35,150 nt of DNA, from positions 1 to 35,150 of the forward strand of contig JAPPFB010000006.1 in the NCBI GenBank assembly GCA_028875225.1. The letters run 5' to 3'. The position numbers and the translations under genes are program-made. The DNA comes from Chloroflexota bacterium (GTDB taxonomy: Bacteria > Chloroflexota > Dehalococcoidia > Bin125). The notes under the pieces are model-generated. The model saw only the letters and a list, made by a program, of their open reading frames with translations, made no database searches and was not told the DNA's origin. Of the stretch, positions 14,056 through 22,002 are shown in pieces (position 1 is the stretch's first letter; the number at the start of each line of letters is the position of its first letter).

Positions 14056-14862
14056 ATGCCCGACATGCCAGAGACGGTCGACAGACACCAGGACTCAGTT
14101 GAACGCGCTGCCGCGCTGCTGGCCCAATCGCGCTATTGCATCGCCTTGACCGGCGCCGGCATCTCGGCGGAGTCGGGCATTCCCACCTTCCGGGGCAAGG
14201 ATGGACTCTGGACCAAGCACGGCGAGCCGCCGCTGAACCAATACGAGCAATTCTCCGCCGACCCGGCCGAATGGTGGCAGAACGTCGCCGAGCGGCGGCG
14301 CAACCCGGATGAGCTCACTGCCACAATCGCAGAGGCGCAACCCAACGACGCCCATTACGCGATGGCCGAACTCGAGCGGATCGGGGTGCTCAAGCACATC
14401 ATCACCCAGAACGTCGACGGTCTCCATCGCGCCGCCGGCGCCGAGAGCCTGACCGAAATCCACGGCTGTACGACCCTCCTCCGCTGCATCGCCTGCAACA
14501 CCCGCTCCCCGTTCGACGAGATCCCCGAGATCTTCCCGCCGCGTTGCGACAAGTGCGGCGGCATCGTCAAGACTGACACCGTGATGTTCGGCGAGCCAAT
14601 CCCACCCGATTGCCTGCAGCGTTGCTATGAGGAAGCCTCGAGGGCTGATTGCGTCATCCTCGTTGGCACCACGGCCGTCGTGTCACCCGCTGCCGATTTT
14701 GCCTTCGCCGTCGGCCAGCGAGGCCACCCGATGATCGAAGTCAATCTCGATCCGACGATCATCACGCAATATTGCACCGTCGCGATACACGACAAGGCGG
14801 GCGAGCTGATGTCTCGAATCGTCTCCGAGGTCAAGCAGATCCAGGCGGCCGAATCGAACTGA
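14056..14862 (+). CDS. Sirtuin (SIR2-family NAD-dependent protein deacylase)
   Basis: The 268-residue protein is a bacterial CobB-like sirtuin. It has the NAD-binding GAGISAESGIPTFRG, the catalytic ITQNVDGLH and the His in EIHG, a CxxC...CxxC zinc site (RCIAC and RCDKC), and the late NAD motifs VGTTAVVSP and VNLDPT. Sirtuins remove acetyl or other acyl groups from lysine using NAD and control enzymes such as acyl-CoA synthetases; an AMP-forming acyl-CoA synthetase with the C-terminal lysine motif typical of such control lies at 30219 in this window. The ATG at 14056 has no strong binding site, and translation may depend on the leader. Confidence 0.94.
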   Translation: MPDMPETVDRHQDSVERAAALLAQSRYCIALTGAGISAESGIPTFRGKDGLWTKHGEPPLNQYEQFSADPAEWWQNVAERRRNPDELTATIAEAQPNDAHYAMAELERIGVLKHIITQNVDGLHRAAGAESLTEIHGCTTLLRCIACNTRSPFDEIPEIFPPRCDKCGGIVKTDTVMFGEPIPPDCLQRCYEEASRADCVILVGTTAVVSPAADFAFAVGQRGHPMIEVNLDPTIITQYCTVAIHDKAGELMSRIVSEVKQIQAAESN

Positions 14863-14880
14863 GCTCGTTATGGCGAAACG

Positions 14881-14886
14881 TATACT
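14881..14886 (+). promoter_or_regulatory. -10 box of a leaderless transcript (M20 peptidase)
   Basis: TATACT ends six bases before the ATG at 14893, so the transcript should start at or within a base or two of the start codon. No ribosome binding site is present. This is the expected layout of a leaderless gene. Confidence 0.6.
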
Positions 14887-14892
14887 CGTCCC

Positions 14893-16218
14893 ATGACCAC
14901 TACACCTGAACTTGGCATCAACTGGGACGACGTGACCGCCGAAATCACGTCGGTGCTGCGCGACTACCTCCGCATCAACACGTCCAATCCTCCCGGCAAC
15001 GAACAGGCCGCGGCCGAGTTTCTCGCCCCCATCCTCGAAACCGAGGGCTACGAGTGTGAGTACGTCGAGGCAGGGCCCGGCCGCGTTTCGATGCGCACTC
15101 GTCTGCATGGGACCGGCGATGAACGCCCGCTCATGCTGCTCAACCACACTGATGTGGTTCCCGTGCAGGAAGAGTTCTGGGATGTCGATCCCTTCGCCGC
15201 CGTCGAGCAGGACGGCATGCTCTGGGGTCGCGGCGCGCTCGACATGAAGGGCATGGGCACGCTCGAATTGCTGGTCATGTTGCTCTTCAAGCGACTCAAC
15301 CTGACGCCCAATCGTGACATCGTCTTCCTCGCCGTCGCCGACGAGGAAGCCGGTTCCGCCTACGGCATGGAGTGGCTCGACCAGAACGAGCAGGCTTGGA
15401 TTACCGAGCCTGAGTTCGCGCTGAACGAGGGCGGTATGGGCGCGCTCAACTTGCTCGGCTCGAACCGGCCGGTGTTCGCCTGCTCGCCTTCGGAGAAATC
15501 GCCGCTCTGGCTCAAACTGCGCGCCGAAGGCCAACCTGGACACGGCTCGACGCCCCACGGCGACAACGCCGTCGAACGGTTAATCCGCGCGCTCTACGCC
15601 ATCCAGAACTGGGACCGCGCCGTCACCGTGCAGCCACATACCGCGGAAGCGCTCCAGCGGATGCGCGACGCGAACGCCTGGGCGGGCTCCGCTCCGAGCC
15701 TGAACAAGCTCTGCCAGACCTATCCCGCATTCGCAGCCGTCACCCGAGACACGATCTCCAACACCGGCGCCACCAGCGGAATCAAGCACAACGTGATCCC
15801 TGCCGACGCCGAAGCAACGCTCGACTGCCGCCTGTTACCTGGCGAGTCTTACGACGACTTCATCAAGTCCATGCGCGACGTGATCGACGACGAGAAGGTC
15901 GAAGTCGAGGTCGTCTTCGGCAGCATGGGCCCCTCCAGCAGCTTTGAGACCGAGATGGTCAGCGTGATCGAGGATGTCGTTCGCGAGCAGGTCGAAGGCG
16001 CGCTGGTCATCCCCTCCACCTGCGTCGGTTTCACCGACTCGCGTGTACTCCGCCGTCACGGGGTCCACTCCTATGGATTTGTGCCAACCTTGATGGACGC
16101 TTCACTCGCCGCTGGAGTGCATGGACACAACGAACGCACGCCGATCGAGGGCCTCAACACCGGCATCCAGATCCTCTTCGAGGTCGTCCGGCGCTTCACA
16201 AACGCCCAGCGATTCTGA
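14893..16218 (+). CDS. M20-family metallopeptidase / amidohydrolase
   Basis: This 441-residue enzyme belongs to the ArgE/DapE/carboxypeptidase family with two zinc ions. Metal ligands and catalytic residues are seen in LNHTDVVPV (His85, Asp87), WGRGALDMKGMG, the catalytic Glu of VADEEAGS and the GHGSTPH dimerisation-domain His. The family hydrolyses N-acyl amino acids, dipeptides or related amides. The natural substrate cannot be told here; the sequence is closer to general M20 peptidases than to DapE or ArgE. Transcription appears leaderless. The stop lies 49 bases before the SDR gene. Confidence 0.92.
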   Translation: MTTTPELGINWDDVTAEITSVLRDYLRINTSNPPGNEQAAAEFLAPILETEGYECEYVEAGPGRVSMRTRLHGTGDERPLMLLNHTDVVPVQEEFWDVDPFAAVEQDGMLWGRGALDMKGMGTLELLVMLLFKRLNLTPNRDIVFLAVADEEAGSAYGMEWLDQNEQAWITEPEFALNEGGMGALNLLGSNRPVFACSPSEKSPLWLKLRAEGQPGHGSTPHGDNAVERLIRALYAIQNWDRAVTVQPHTAEALQRMRDANAWAGSAPSLNKLCQTYPAFAAVTRDTISNTGATSGIKHNVIPADAEATLDCRLLPGESYDDFIKSMRDVIDDEKVEVEVVFGSMGPSSSFETEMVSVIEDVVREQVEGALVIPSTCVGFTDSRVLRRHGVHSYGFVPTLMDASLAAGVHGHNERTPIEGLNTGIQILFEVVRRFTNAQRF

Positions 16219-16267
16219 TTCCGGAATCCTGCCAGCTCGCCAACAACAGTCTCCAGGGAGGCGAACC

Positions 16268-17080
16268 GTGCGACATCCGCAACTTGACGGTCAATGGGCG
16301 CTCATCCTCGGCGCGTCCTCTGGTTTCGGCGGCACCACCGCAGTGGCCCTGGCCGAGGCGGGGATGAACATCGCCGGGGTCCACCTCGACCGGCGCTCCA
16401 CTATGTCAAATGTCGAGCGAATTGTCGGCGAAATCGAATCTCACGGCCGCCGGGCTGTCTTCCACAACATGAATGCCGCCGACGAGGCCAAGCGCGGCGA
16501 TATGCTCGACAGCCTGCGCGAGCAGCTCGACGCCGAGGGCGGTCCTGCCACCGTCCGAGTGTTGCTGCACTCGCTGGCCTTTGGCACCCTCGGCCCCTAC
16601 ATCGGCGCGAAGGAAGATCGACCGATCAGCCAACGCCAGATGGAGATGACCCTCGACGTGATGGCCAACTCGGTCGTCTACTGGACCCAGGACATGGTCA
16701 GCCGTGGCTTGCTCGGAGAAGGCAGCAAGATCTACGGCATGACCTCTGGCGGCGACCTGCGCGTGATCCCCCAGTACGGGGCTGTGTCTGCAGCCAAAGC
16801 AGCACTCGCCGCTCATTTGAGGCAGCTCGCCGTCGAGTTGGCTCCTCGTGGCATCGCGGCCAACGCGATCAAGGCCGGAATCACCCACACACCCGCGCTC
16901 GAGAAGATCCCCGCCGGCATGCAGCTCCTCGACTTCGCCCAGAACCACAACCCCTCCGGCCGAGTCACAGAGCCCGGCGACATCGCCCGGGCGATCATCG
17001 GCCTCAGCCTCGACGACTCCAACTGGGTCACCGGAAACACCATCAACGTCGACGGCGGCGAAGACATCACGGTGCTCTAG
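16268..17080 (+). CDS. Enoyl-ACP-reductase-like short-chain dehydrogenase
   Basis: I set the start at GTG 16268 because GGGAGG lies six bases upstream; an in-frame ATG at 16121 would overlap the M20 gene by about 100 bases. The 270-residue protein has the NAD(P)-binding GASSGFGG and a catalytic tyrosine spaced six residues from lysine (YGAVSAAK), the spacing of FabI enoyl-ACP reductases rather than the YxxxK of ordinary SDRs. It ends with TGNTINVDGGEDI, also FabI-like. Probable reaction: reduction of a trans-2-enoyl thioester with NAD(P)H. Alternatively it is an atypical SDR of the same fold. Confidence 0.82.
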   Translation: MRHPQLDGQWALILGASSGFGGTTAVALAEAGMNIAGVHLDRRSTMSNVERIVGEIESHGRRAVFHNMNAADEAKRGDMLDSLREQLDAEGGPATVRVLLHSLAFGTLGPYIGAKEDRPISQRQMEMTLDVMANSVVYWTQDMVSRGLLGEGSKIYGMTSGGDLRVIPQYGAVSAAKAALAAHLRQLAVELAPRGIAANAIKAGITHTPALEKIPAGMQLLDFAQNHNPSGRVTEPGDIARAIIGLSLDDSNWVTGNTINVDGGEDITVL

Positions 17081-17084
17081 TACA

Positions 17085-17090
17085 TAGACT
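17085..17090 (+). promoter_or_regulatory. Possible -10 box for the small PPPGP protein
   Basis: TAGACT lies 35 bases ahead of the small gene's ATG and ahead of its AGGAG. No clear -35 is visible at 17 bases. The small gene may therefore have its own promoter rather than depend on the SDR gene. Confidence 0.3.
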
Positions 17091-17124
17091 GGACGAAGAC
17101 AGAGGACCGTTCAGGAGTACTGCA

Positions 17125-17238
17125 ATGGCCGAGAACGAGAAGACCGGTTCGAAGTCAGATTCAGTCAAGCCTGCGCTTCCGAAGAACCCGAAGCTGCCGC
17201 CCCCAGGTCCTCCGAACTTCCTGGACCGCGGTCTGTAG
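17125..17238 (+). CDS. 37-residue charged protein with LPPPGPP motif (cassette A)
   Basis: The ATG has a textbook AGGAG seven bases upstream. The protein is short, rich in Lys, Glu and Ser, then in Pro, and ends shortly after KLPPPGPPNFLDRGL. The same LPPPGP signature occurs in the 64-residue protein at 32955, which also faces a three-helix membrane protein convergently; that repetition is why I call it a gene. It has no signal peptide or helix. Its C terminus is shorter than its partner's, so it may be a reduced form. I do not recognise the family. Confidence 0.65.
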   Translation: MAENEKTGSKSDSVKPALPKNPKLPPPGPPNFLDRGL

Positions 17239-17271
17239 TTGGCCTCCAGGCCCCGGTCACCAGGGCCAACT
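17237..17271. terminator. Shared hairpin between convergent genes
   Basis: AGTTGGCC (17237-17244) pairs with GGCCAACT (17264-17271) across a GC-rich loop that can pair further. It overlaps the stops of both the small protein and the membrane protein, so it could end transcription in both directions. Confidence 0.5.
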
Positions 17272-17772
17272 GGCGACAATCGCAGCGAGAGAGGCCAACG
17301 CAAGGTCGACCATGGTCAAGGCTGTGGCCCGCCGCAGCCAGCGTGCCTTTTCGGCGACAAACGGTTCATTCGCCTGATATGCCGCCCAGATCTCACGAGC
17401 GACCCAGATTCTCGCAACGGTGATCCCAACCGTGGATGCAACATCCTCAAACGCGTTGAAGTCTGGCCTGACCTCCCACCTGCGCAACCGAAAAGCCAGG
17501 TAGGCGCAGATCCCGTTGGCCAGGAAGACCGCCACCACAGCCAGCACCAGACCCCAAACCACACCCGAATCTTCTGCGCCTCGCAATGCGATTGCGGCTG
17601 CGAAGACTGCAATCAAGGCGCCATTCAGCGTCAGAATCGTTGCAAGCTTGCGATCCAATGCGTCGATCTGGCTCAACTGCTGATCAAACCTCCAGCGAGC
17701 CAAGTCGTAGAGAGCGACATCTCCTTCAGTTGCCTCCTGCGATTGGAAACTGGGATCCGATGGTTCGATCAC
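17257..17772 (-). CDS. Three-helix membrane protein, ARWR/RPD family (cassette A)
   Basis: A 171-residue protein with GTG start and GGAG a few bases upstream. An acidic N terminus is followed by an amphipathic segment LARWRFDQQLSQIDALDRKL (25-43), helix 1 (45-63), helix 2 (72-94), a 55-residue hydrophilic loop with VRPDFNAFEDVA and an Arg/Trp-rich end, and helix 3 (150-168). The protein at 33146 shares ARWR-x-D-x-Q, an LN pair in helix 1 and RPD after helix 2, so the two are paralogs. The segment before helix 1 recalls the D-x-K/R start of several prokaryotic effector membrane proteins (SLATT-like, Pycsar TM effectors), but I cannot assign a family. Base composition is lower in GC than the flanking catabolic genes. 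Confidence 0.8.
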   Translation of the reverse strand: MIEPSDPSFQSQEATEGDVALYDLARWRFDQQLSQIDALDRKLATILTLNGALIAVFAAAIALRGAEDSGVVWGLVLAVVAVFLANGICAYLAFRLRRWEVRPDFNAFEDVASTVGITVARIWVAREIWAAYQANEPFVAEKARWLRRATALTMVDLALASLAAIVASWPW

Positions 17773-17814
17773 ACTACTCTCCGTGCGAGTGCGCAGGTGC
17801 TTTGGTTCCGACCG

Positions 17815-17820
17815 ATAGTA
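17815..17820 (-). promoter_or_regulatory. Possible -10 box for the cassette A membrane protein
   Basis: TACTAT on the minus strand lies about 43 bases before the GTG start. No consensus -35 is present. On the plus strand TAAACT (17847-17852) may serve the divergent thiolase operon in the same gap. Confidence 0.3.
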
Positions 17821-17878
17821 CCCCCTCTCTCCGAGACGCTCGCTGCTAAACTGACGCTTGATTTGCGAGGAGTTTCAC

Positions 17879-19069
17879 ATGAGCGATCCGATCAGGGGAC
17901 AAACGGCGATCTGCGGTCTCGGCATCACCGAGATGGGCAAGGTCTACGGACACGACGCGTCCTGGTTTGCCGGAGAATCGATCCGTCTGGCCGTCGAGGA
18001 TGCCGGGCTGGACAAAGACGACATTGACGGATTGCTCGTCAACCCTGGCATCACCGGCATGATGGGCACAGGCATCAGCATTCCGCTCCAGGGATACCTC
18101 GGACTGCGCAACCTGCGCCTCCTCAACCACATGAACTCCTACGGAGCCACGGCCTCGGCGATGGTCCAGTACGCCGCTTTCGCCGTCCACCACGGCATGG
18201 CCAACTACGTCGCCTGCATCTTCTCCGACGCGCCCTTGCAGCAGGGCGGCTCGGCCGGCGCCGCCTACGGCGGAGCTGGACGGCGAGGGCCGACCGGCAT
18301 GGCCTCGCTGATGCCCGCCTTCGGCTTCTACGGCGCCAATACGTCATACGCGCTCGCCGCGCGACGCTACATGGAGCGCTACGGCGTCACCAACAACGAC
18401 CTCGGCCGAGTCTCCGTCACCCAGCGCCGCTACGCCGTCGACAACCCCCACGCCACGATGCGCCAGCCGCTGACGCTCGAGGACTACCACAACTCCCGCT
18501 GGATCGTGGAGCCCTTCCATCTGCTCGATTGCTGCCTCGTCTCCAACGGCGCGGTTTGCACGATTGTCACCACCGCCGAACGCGCTCGCGACCTCAAGTC
18601 ATCGCCCGCCTACATCTGGGGCATGGGACAGGGACACCCGGGCAACTTCCCCCACGCTGAGGTCGAAGTCGGCACGACCTCAGGAGCGACCATCGCAGGC
18701 GAAACCGCGTACAAGATGGCCGGCGTCGGTCCTGAGGACGTCGACATCTGCGAGTTCTACGACTGCTACACCTACACGGTGCTACGAACGATCGAGGACT
18801 ACGGCCTGGCCAAGCCCGGCGAGGCGATCGGCCTCTACCCTGAAGACCCGGCCGATCCCGAGGCCGAACTGCCGCGGATCAACACCGGTGGCGGGCAGCT
18901 CTCCTCGTACTACATGTGGGGCATGACGCCGATCTCCGAGGGCGTCATCCAGGCCCGAGGCTCGGGCGGCGACCGTCAGATCGAGAAGAACGACATCGTG
19001 CTCTGCTCGGGCAACGGTGGCACGCTCGACACCCACGGCACGCTCATCCTCTCGCCCAACGCCAACTAG
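17879..19069 (+). CDS. SCP2-type thiolase-like protein, catalytic Cys replaced
   Basis: I start at ATG 17879 because AGGAG lies six bases upstream; the open frame to 17858 lacks a binding site. The 396-residue protein has the thiolase fold of the lipid-transfer (SCPx/Ltp) group. At the position of the nucleophilic Cys of classical thiolases it has NHMNSYGATAS with Ser87, so Claisen condensation or thiolysis of the usual kind is unlikely. CEFYDCYTYTV and CSGNGGTLDTHG near the end are typical of this group. Homologs such as Ltp2 work with a DUF35 partner as retro-aldolases in steroid side-chain degradation; the next gene is such a partner. It starts a long catabolic operon. Confidence 0.88.
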   Translation: MSDPIRGQTAICGLGITEMGKVYGHDASWFAGESIRLAVEDAGLDKDDIDGLLVNPGITGMMGTGISIPLQGYLGLRNLRLLNHMNSYGATASAMVQYAAFAVHHGMANYVACIFSDAPLQQGGSAGAAYGGAGRRGPTGMASLMPAFGFYGANTSYALAARRYMERYGVTNNDLGRVSVTQRRYAVDNPHATMRQPLTLEDYHNSRWIVEPFHLLDCCLVSNGAVCTIVTTAERARDLKSSPAYIWGMGQGHPGNFPHAEVEVGTTSGATIAGETAYKMAGVGPEDVDICEFYDCYTYTVLRTIEDYGLAKPGEAIGLYPEDPADPEAELPRINTGGGQLSSYYMWGMTPISEGVIQARGSGGDRQIEKNDIVLCSGNGGTLDTHGTLILSPNAN

Positions 19070-19081
19070 GACCAATCACCA

Positions 19082-19486
19082 ATGGCCTACGACAAGCCGC
19101 TCCCCAACCCCGACGAGAACACCCAGCCGTTCTTCGACGGTCTCAAGGACCACAAGCTCCTGCTCCAGTATTTCCCCTCGGCCGACCACTACCAGTACCC
19201 CTACAGCGACCGCTGCTACAAGGACTGGTCGACCGATTGGGAATGGCGCGAGTCCGCCGGCAACGGCGAGGTCTACACCTGGGTGCGCATGCACCAGCTC
19301 TACCACCCCTCGTGGAAAGCCGAGATTCCCTACACCCTCGCCGTGGTTCAACTCGACGAAGGGCCGCGGATGCACACCAATCTGGTCAACGTGCCGGTCG
19401 AGGATGTCCACGTCGGCATGCGGGTCAAGGTCCATTTCGACGACGTGACCGACGAGGTCACGCTGCCCAAGTTCGAGCCCGCGTAG
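19082..19486 (+). CDS. DUF35 / OB-fold acyl-CoA-associated protein without zinc cysteines
   Basis: The 134-residue protein follows the DUF35 pattern: PLPNPDENTQPFFDGLKDHKLLLQ, a short ribbon region, then a beta-barrel starting GNGEVYTWVRMHQLYHP. In typical members the ribbon holds four cysteines that bind zinc. Here the equivalent stretch (YFPSADHYQYPYSDRCYKDW) has one cysteine, so metal binding is probably lost. DUF35 proteins form complexes with thiolase-like enzymes and help channel acyl-CoA. It lies 12 bp after the thiolase and is almost certainly its partner. Confidence 0.88.
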   Translation: MAYDKPLPNPDENTQPFFDGLKDHKLLLQYFPSADHYQYPYSDRCYKDWSTDWEWRESAGNGEVYTWVRMHQLYHPSWKAEIPYTLAVVQLDEGPRMHTNLVNVPVEDVHVGMRVKVHFDDVTDEVTLPKFEPA

Positions 19487-19501
19487 GTCGCCGCGTCATC
19501 G

Positions 19502-20758
19502 ATGACTGACTCTGAGCCCAACACCAGGCCGCCGCTCGACGGCGTCAGAGTCGTCGACTTTACCTGGATCGTCGCCGGCCCTACCTGCACTCGACTGCTC
19601 GGTGATCTCGGCGCCGAGGTCATCCGCGTCGAAAACGAGCAAACCCTCGATTCAATCCGCTTCGGGCGTCCCCACCCAAATGGGTTCGACCCGCCCGACT
19701 CGGGCGCCATGTTCAACTGGCTCGACCGCAACAAGCGCTCGATCACGGTCAATGCGCGCCATCCCGACGGACTCGACCTGATCAAGCGGCTGATTCGAGT
19801 CTCCGACGTCGTCGTCGAGAACTACTCGTCCCGAATCCTCGAGAACTGGGGCCTCAGCTACGAAGAGCAACGCGCTGAGAATCCGCAGATCATCTACGTG
19901 TCGCTCTCCGGCTTCGGACACTCCGGGCCGCAGCGCGACTACTCAACCTGGGGCCCGACCGCACAGGCGCTAAGCGGCCTGACCGCCATGTCCGGTTTGC
20001 CCGAAGCGCCCGAACCGGCCGGTTGGGGTTACTCCTACCTCGACCACATGGCCGGTTTCACTGCGGCCGCCGCGATCACCGCCGCACTGAAACATCGCCG
20101 CGACACCGGCCAGGGACAATGGATCGACCTGTCACAGGTCGAGACCGGCATGGCGCTGACCGGCTCCGCCACGCTCGACTTCACGGTCAACGGACGCCGC
20201 TACCGGGAGACCGGGAATCCACCCGGCAATCGCTCCGTCTGGCCGCAAGCCGCGCCGCACAACACCTACCCGACCGCCGGCGACGACAACTGGATCATGA
20301 TCACCTGCACCTCCGACGCCGAATGGGAGTCATTCTGCGAGGTGAGCGATCATCCCCACTGGCGCACCGACCGGCGCTTCGCCACCCTGCCCGCTCGACT
20401 CCGACATGAAGACGAACTCGATGAGCAGATCGGATCCTGGACCGCCGGTCAGGACGGCCGAGCCCTGATGCAGCGTCTGCAGGCCGCGGACGTGCCCGCC
20501 GGCGTCGTCCAGAACGGCGTCGACCTCGTCGTCAGCGATCCGCAGATGAAGGCGCGAGAGTGGACGGTTACCCGCAATCACCCCGTCATCGGCGAGCACC
20601 TGACCGACGGACTGCAGATCCACTTCTCCCGCACGCCGGCCCATCGCGACCGTCCCGGACCCCGGCTCGGAGAAGCCAACCACTACGTCTTTGCAGAACT
20701 CCTAGGCCTCAGCGACGAACGAATCGCCGAGCTGCAGATCAACGGCGCGTTGGGCTAG
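19502..20758 (+). CDS. Family III CoA-transferase (CaiB/BaiF), catalytic Asp present
   Basis: The 418-residue protein has the family III fold: DGVRVVDFTWIVAGPTCTRLL at the N terminus, GDLGAEVIRVEN, YVSLSGFGHSGP, and the catalytic Asp in YLDHMAG (Asp181), which forms the acyl-CoA mixed anhydride in formyl-CoA transferase. GQGQWIDLSQVE and the late PGPRLGEANHYV segments are also typical. The reaction would be exchange of CoA between an acyl-CoA and a carboxylic acid. The next gene is a paralog lacking this Asp, so the two may form a heteromeric enzyme. Confidence 0.93.
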   Translation: MTDSEPNTRPPLDGVRVVDFTWIVAGPTCTRLLGDLGAEVIRVENEQTLDSIRFGRPHPNGFDPPDSGAMFNWLDRNKRSITVNARHPDGLDLIKRLIRVSDVVVENYSSRILENWGLSYEEQRAENPQIIYVSLSGFGHSGPQRDYSTWGPTAQALSGLTAMSGLPEAPEPAGWGYSYLDHMAGFTAAAAITAALKHRRDTGQGQWIDLSQVETGMALTGSATLDFTVNGRRYRETGNPPGNRSVWPQAAPHNTYPTAGDDNWIMITCTSDAEWESFCEVSDHPHWRTDRRFATLPARLRHEDELDEQIGSWTAGQDGRALMQRLQAADVPAGVVQNGVDLVVSDPQMKAREWTVTRNHPVIGEHLTDGLQIHFSRTPAHRDRPGPRLGEANHYVFAELLGLSDERIAELQINGALG

Positions 20759-20760
20759 CC

Positions 20761-22002
20761 ATGGGCGCACTCGACGGCGTCAGCGTGCTCGATTGTTCCG
20801 AGCCGAGAGGTCACTTCGCCGGCAAACTCCTCGCCGGACTCGGCGCAGACGTGATCAAGATCGAACCGCCCGGCGGCGACGTCGGCCGCAGCTACGGACC
20901 GTTCCTCCACGACCAACCGGGACCCGAGCGCAGCCTCTACTGGTGGCACTACGCCGCCGGTAAGCGATCCCTGGCGCTCGATCTACACAGCGCCGACGGC
21001 ATCGAACTCTTCCTCCAACTCACGGCCGACGCCGACGTCGTCCTCGAGACCTGGCAACCGGGACGCGGCCGCCCATTCGATCCGATCGCGCTCTCTGAGC
21101 ATTTCCCCGAACTTATCGTCATCAGTCTCACCCCATTCGGACAGACCGGCCCCTGGCGCGATCATGCCTGGTCCGACGCCGTCGGCCTCGCCCTCGGCGG
21201 TCCGATGGGCAGCACCGGTTATGACAACATCCCCGGAGCGCCGCCAATCCGTCCGACCGAGCATCACGCATCCCATATCTCTGGGTACTTCGCCGCCACC
21301 GCGGCCTGCACCGCGCTCTACGAGCGCCAGGACAGCGGACTCGGACAACACATCGACATTGCGATGCACGAATGCCTGGGCTTCACGATCGAATCGTCCG
21401 CACCCTGGGCCCTGTACGAGCGACACCCGCTCATCCGCCAGGCCGGACGCCATGCCGGACCTCAGCCGACCGAGCCCTGGCAGTACCCGACTGCCGACGG
21501 TCGCCTGATCAACATCTTCGGCATGCCCCGCTCCGAGGCCAGTTGGCTTGCGCTCGTCGCCTTCATCCAGGAGCGCGGCATGGGCGAAAATCTGTCCGAA
21601 TACGAGCTCCTGGACGGCCGCAAGCGTCAGTTGGGCCTGCAACAGCCGTCGGTCGCAGTGATGCTCGACGACATCGCCGAGTTCATTGCCGCGCACGAAG
21701 CCGAAGAGATATACGCTGGCGCACAGGCCGCCGGAGCCGCCTGGAGCATCATCCGCACCCCGGACGAATGCCTGGCCGACGAACACTGGCGCGCAAGAGG
21801 CTTTTTCGTCGACGTCGAACATGAGGAACGCGATCTGACCGTGACTTTTCCCGGAGCGCCCTACATCCTCAGCGAGACGCCGTGGACGCACGGCCGCCGC
21901 GCGCCGCTGCTCGGCGAGCACACCCGCGAGATTCTCTGCGGCCAGCTCGGATTGAGCGACGATGAATTCGGCGCACTGGTCTCCGCAGGGGTCGCGCAAT
22001 GA
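20761..22002 (+). CDS. Family III CoA-transferase-like protein, catalytic Asp replaced by Ser
   Basis: The 413-residue paralog begins two bases after the previous stop and probably relies on translational coupling. It keeps the family layout (GVSVLDCSEPRGHFAGKLLAGLGADVIKIEPPGGD, VISLTPFGQTGPW, GLGQHIDIAMHE, APLLGEHTREIL), but where its neighbour has LDHMAG it has ASHISG, placing Ser171 at the nucleophile position. It may be a non-catalytic subunit paired with the preceding protein. Asymmetric two-subunit family III enzymes are known from benzylsuccinate and malate metabolism. Alternatively it could have another activity. Confidence 0.9.
   Translation: MGALDGVSVLDCSEPRGHFAGKLLAGLGADVIKIEPPGGDVGRSYGPFLHDQPGPERSLYWWHYAAGKRSLALDLHSADGIELFLQLTADADVVLETWQPGRGRPFDPIALSEHFPELIVISLTPFGQTGPWRDHAWSDAVGLALGGPMGSTGYDNIPGAPPIRPTEHHASHISGYFAATAACTALYERQDSGLGQHIDIAMHECLGFTIESSAPWALYERHPLIRQAGRHAGPQPTEPWQYPTADGRLINIFGMPRSEASWLALVAFIQERGMGENLSEYELLDGRKRQLGLQQPSVAVMLDDIAEFIAAHEAEEIYAGAQAAGAAWSIIRTPDECLADEHWRARGFFVDVEHEERDLTVTFPGAPYILSETPWTHGRRAPLLGEHTREILCGQLGLSDDEFGALVSAGVAQ

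Noticed and set aside
14683-15558. 291-residue minus-strand open frame opposite the sirtuin end and M20 start
   Set aside because: Covers two well-supported genes and the -10 box; composition is that of a shadow frame.
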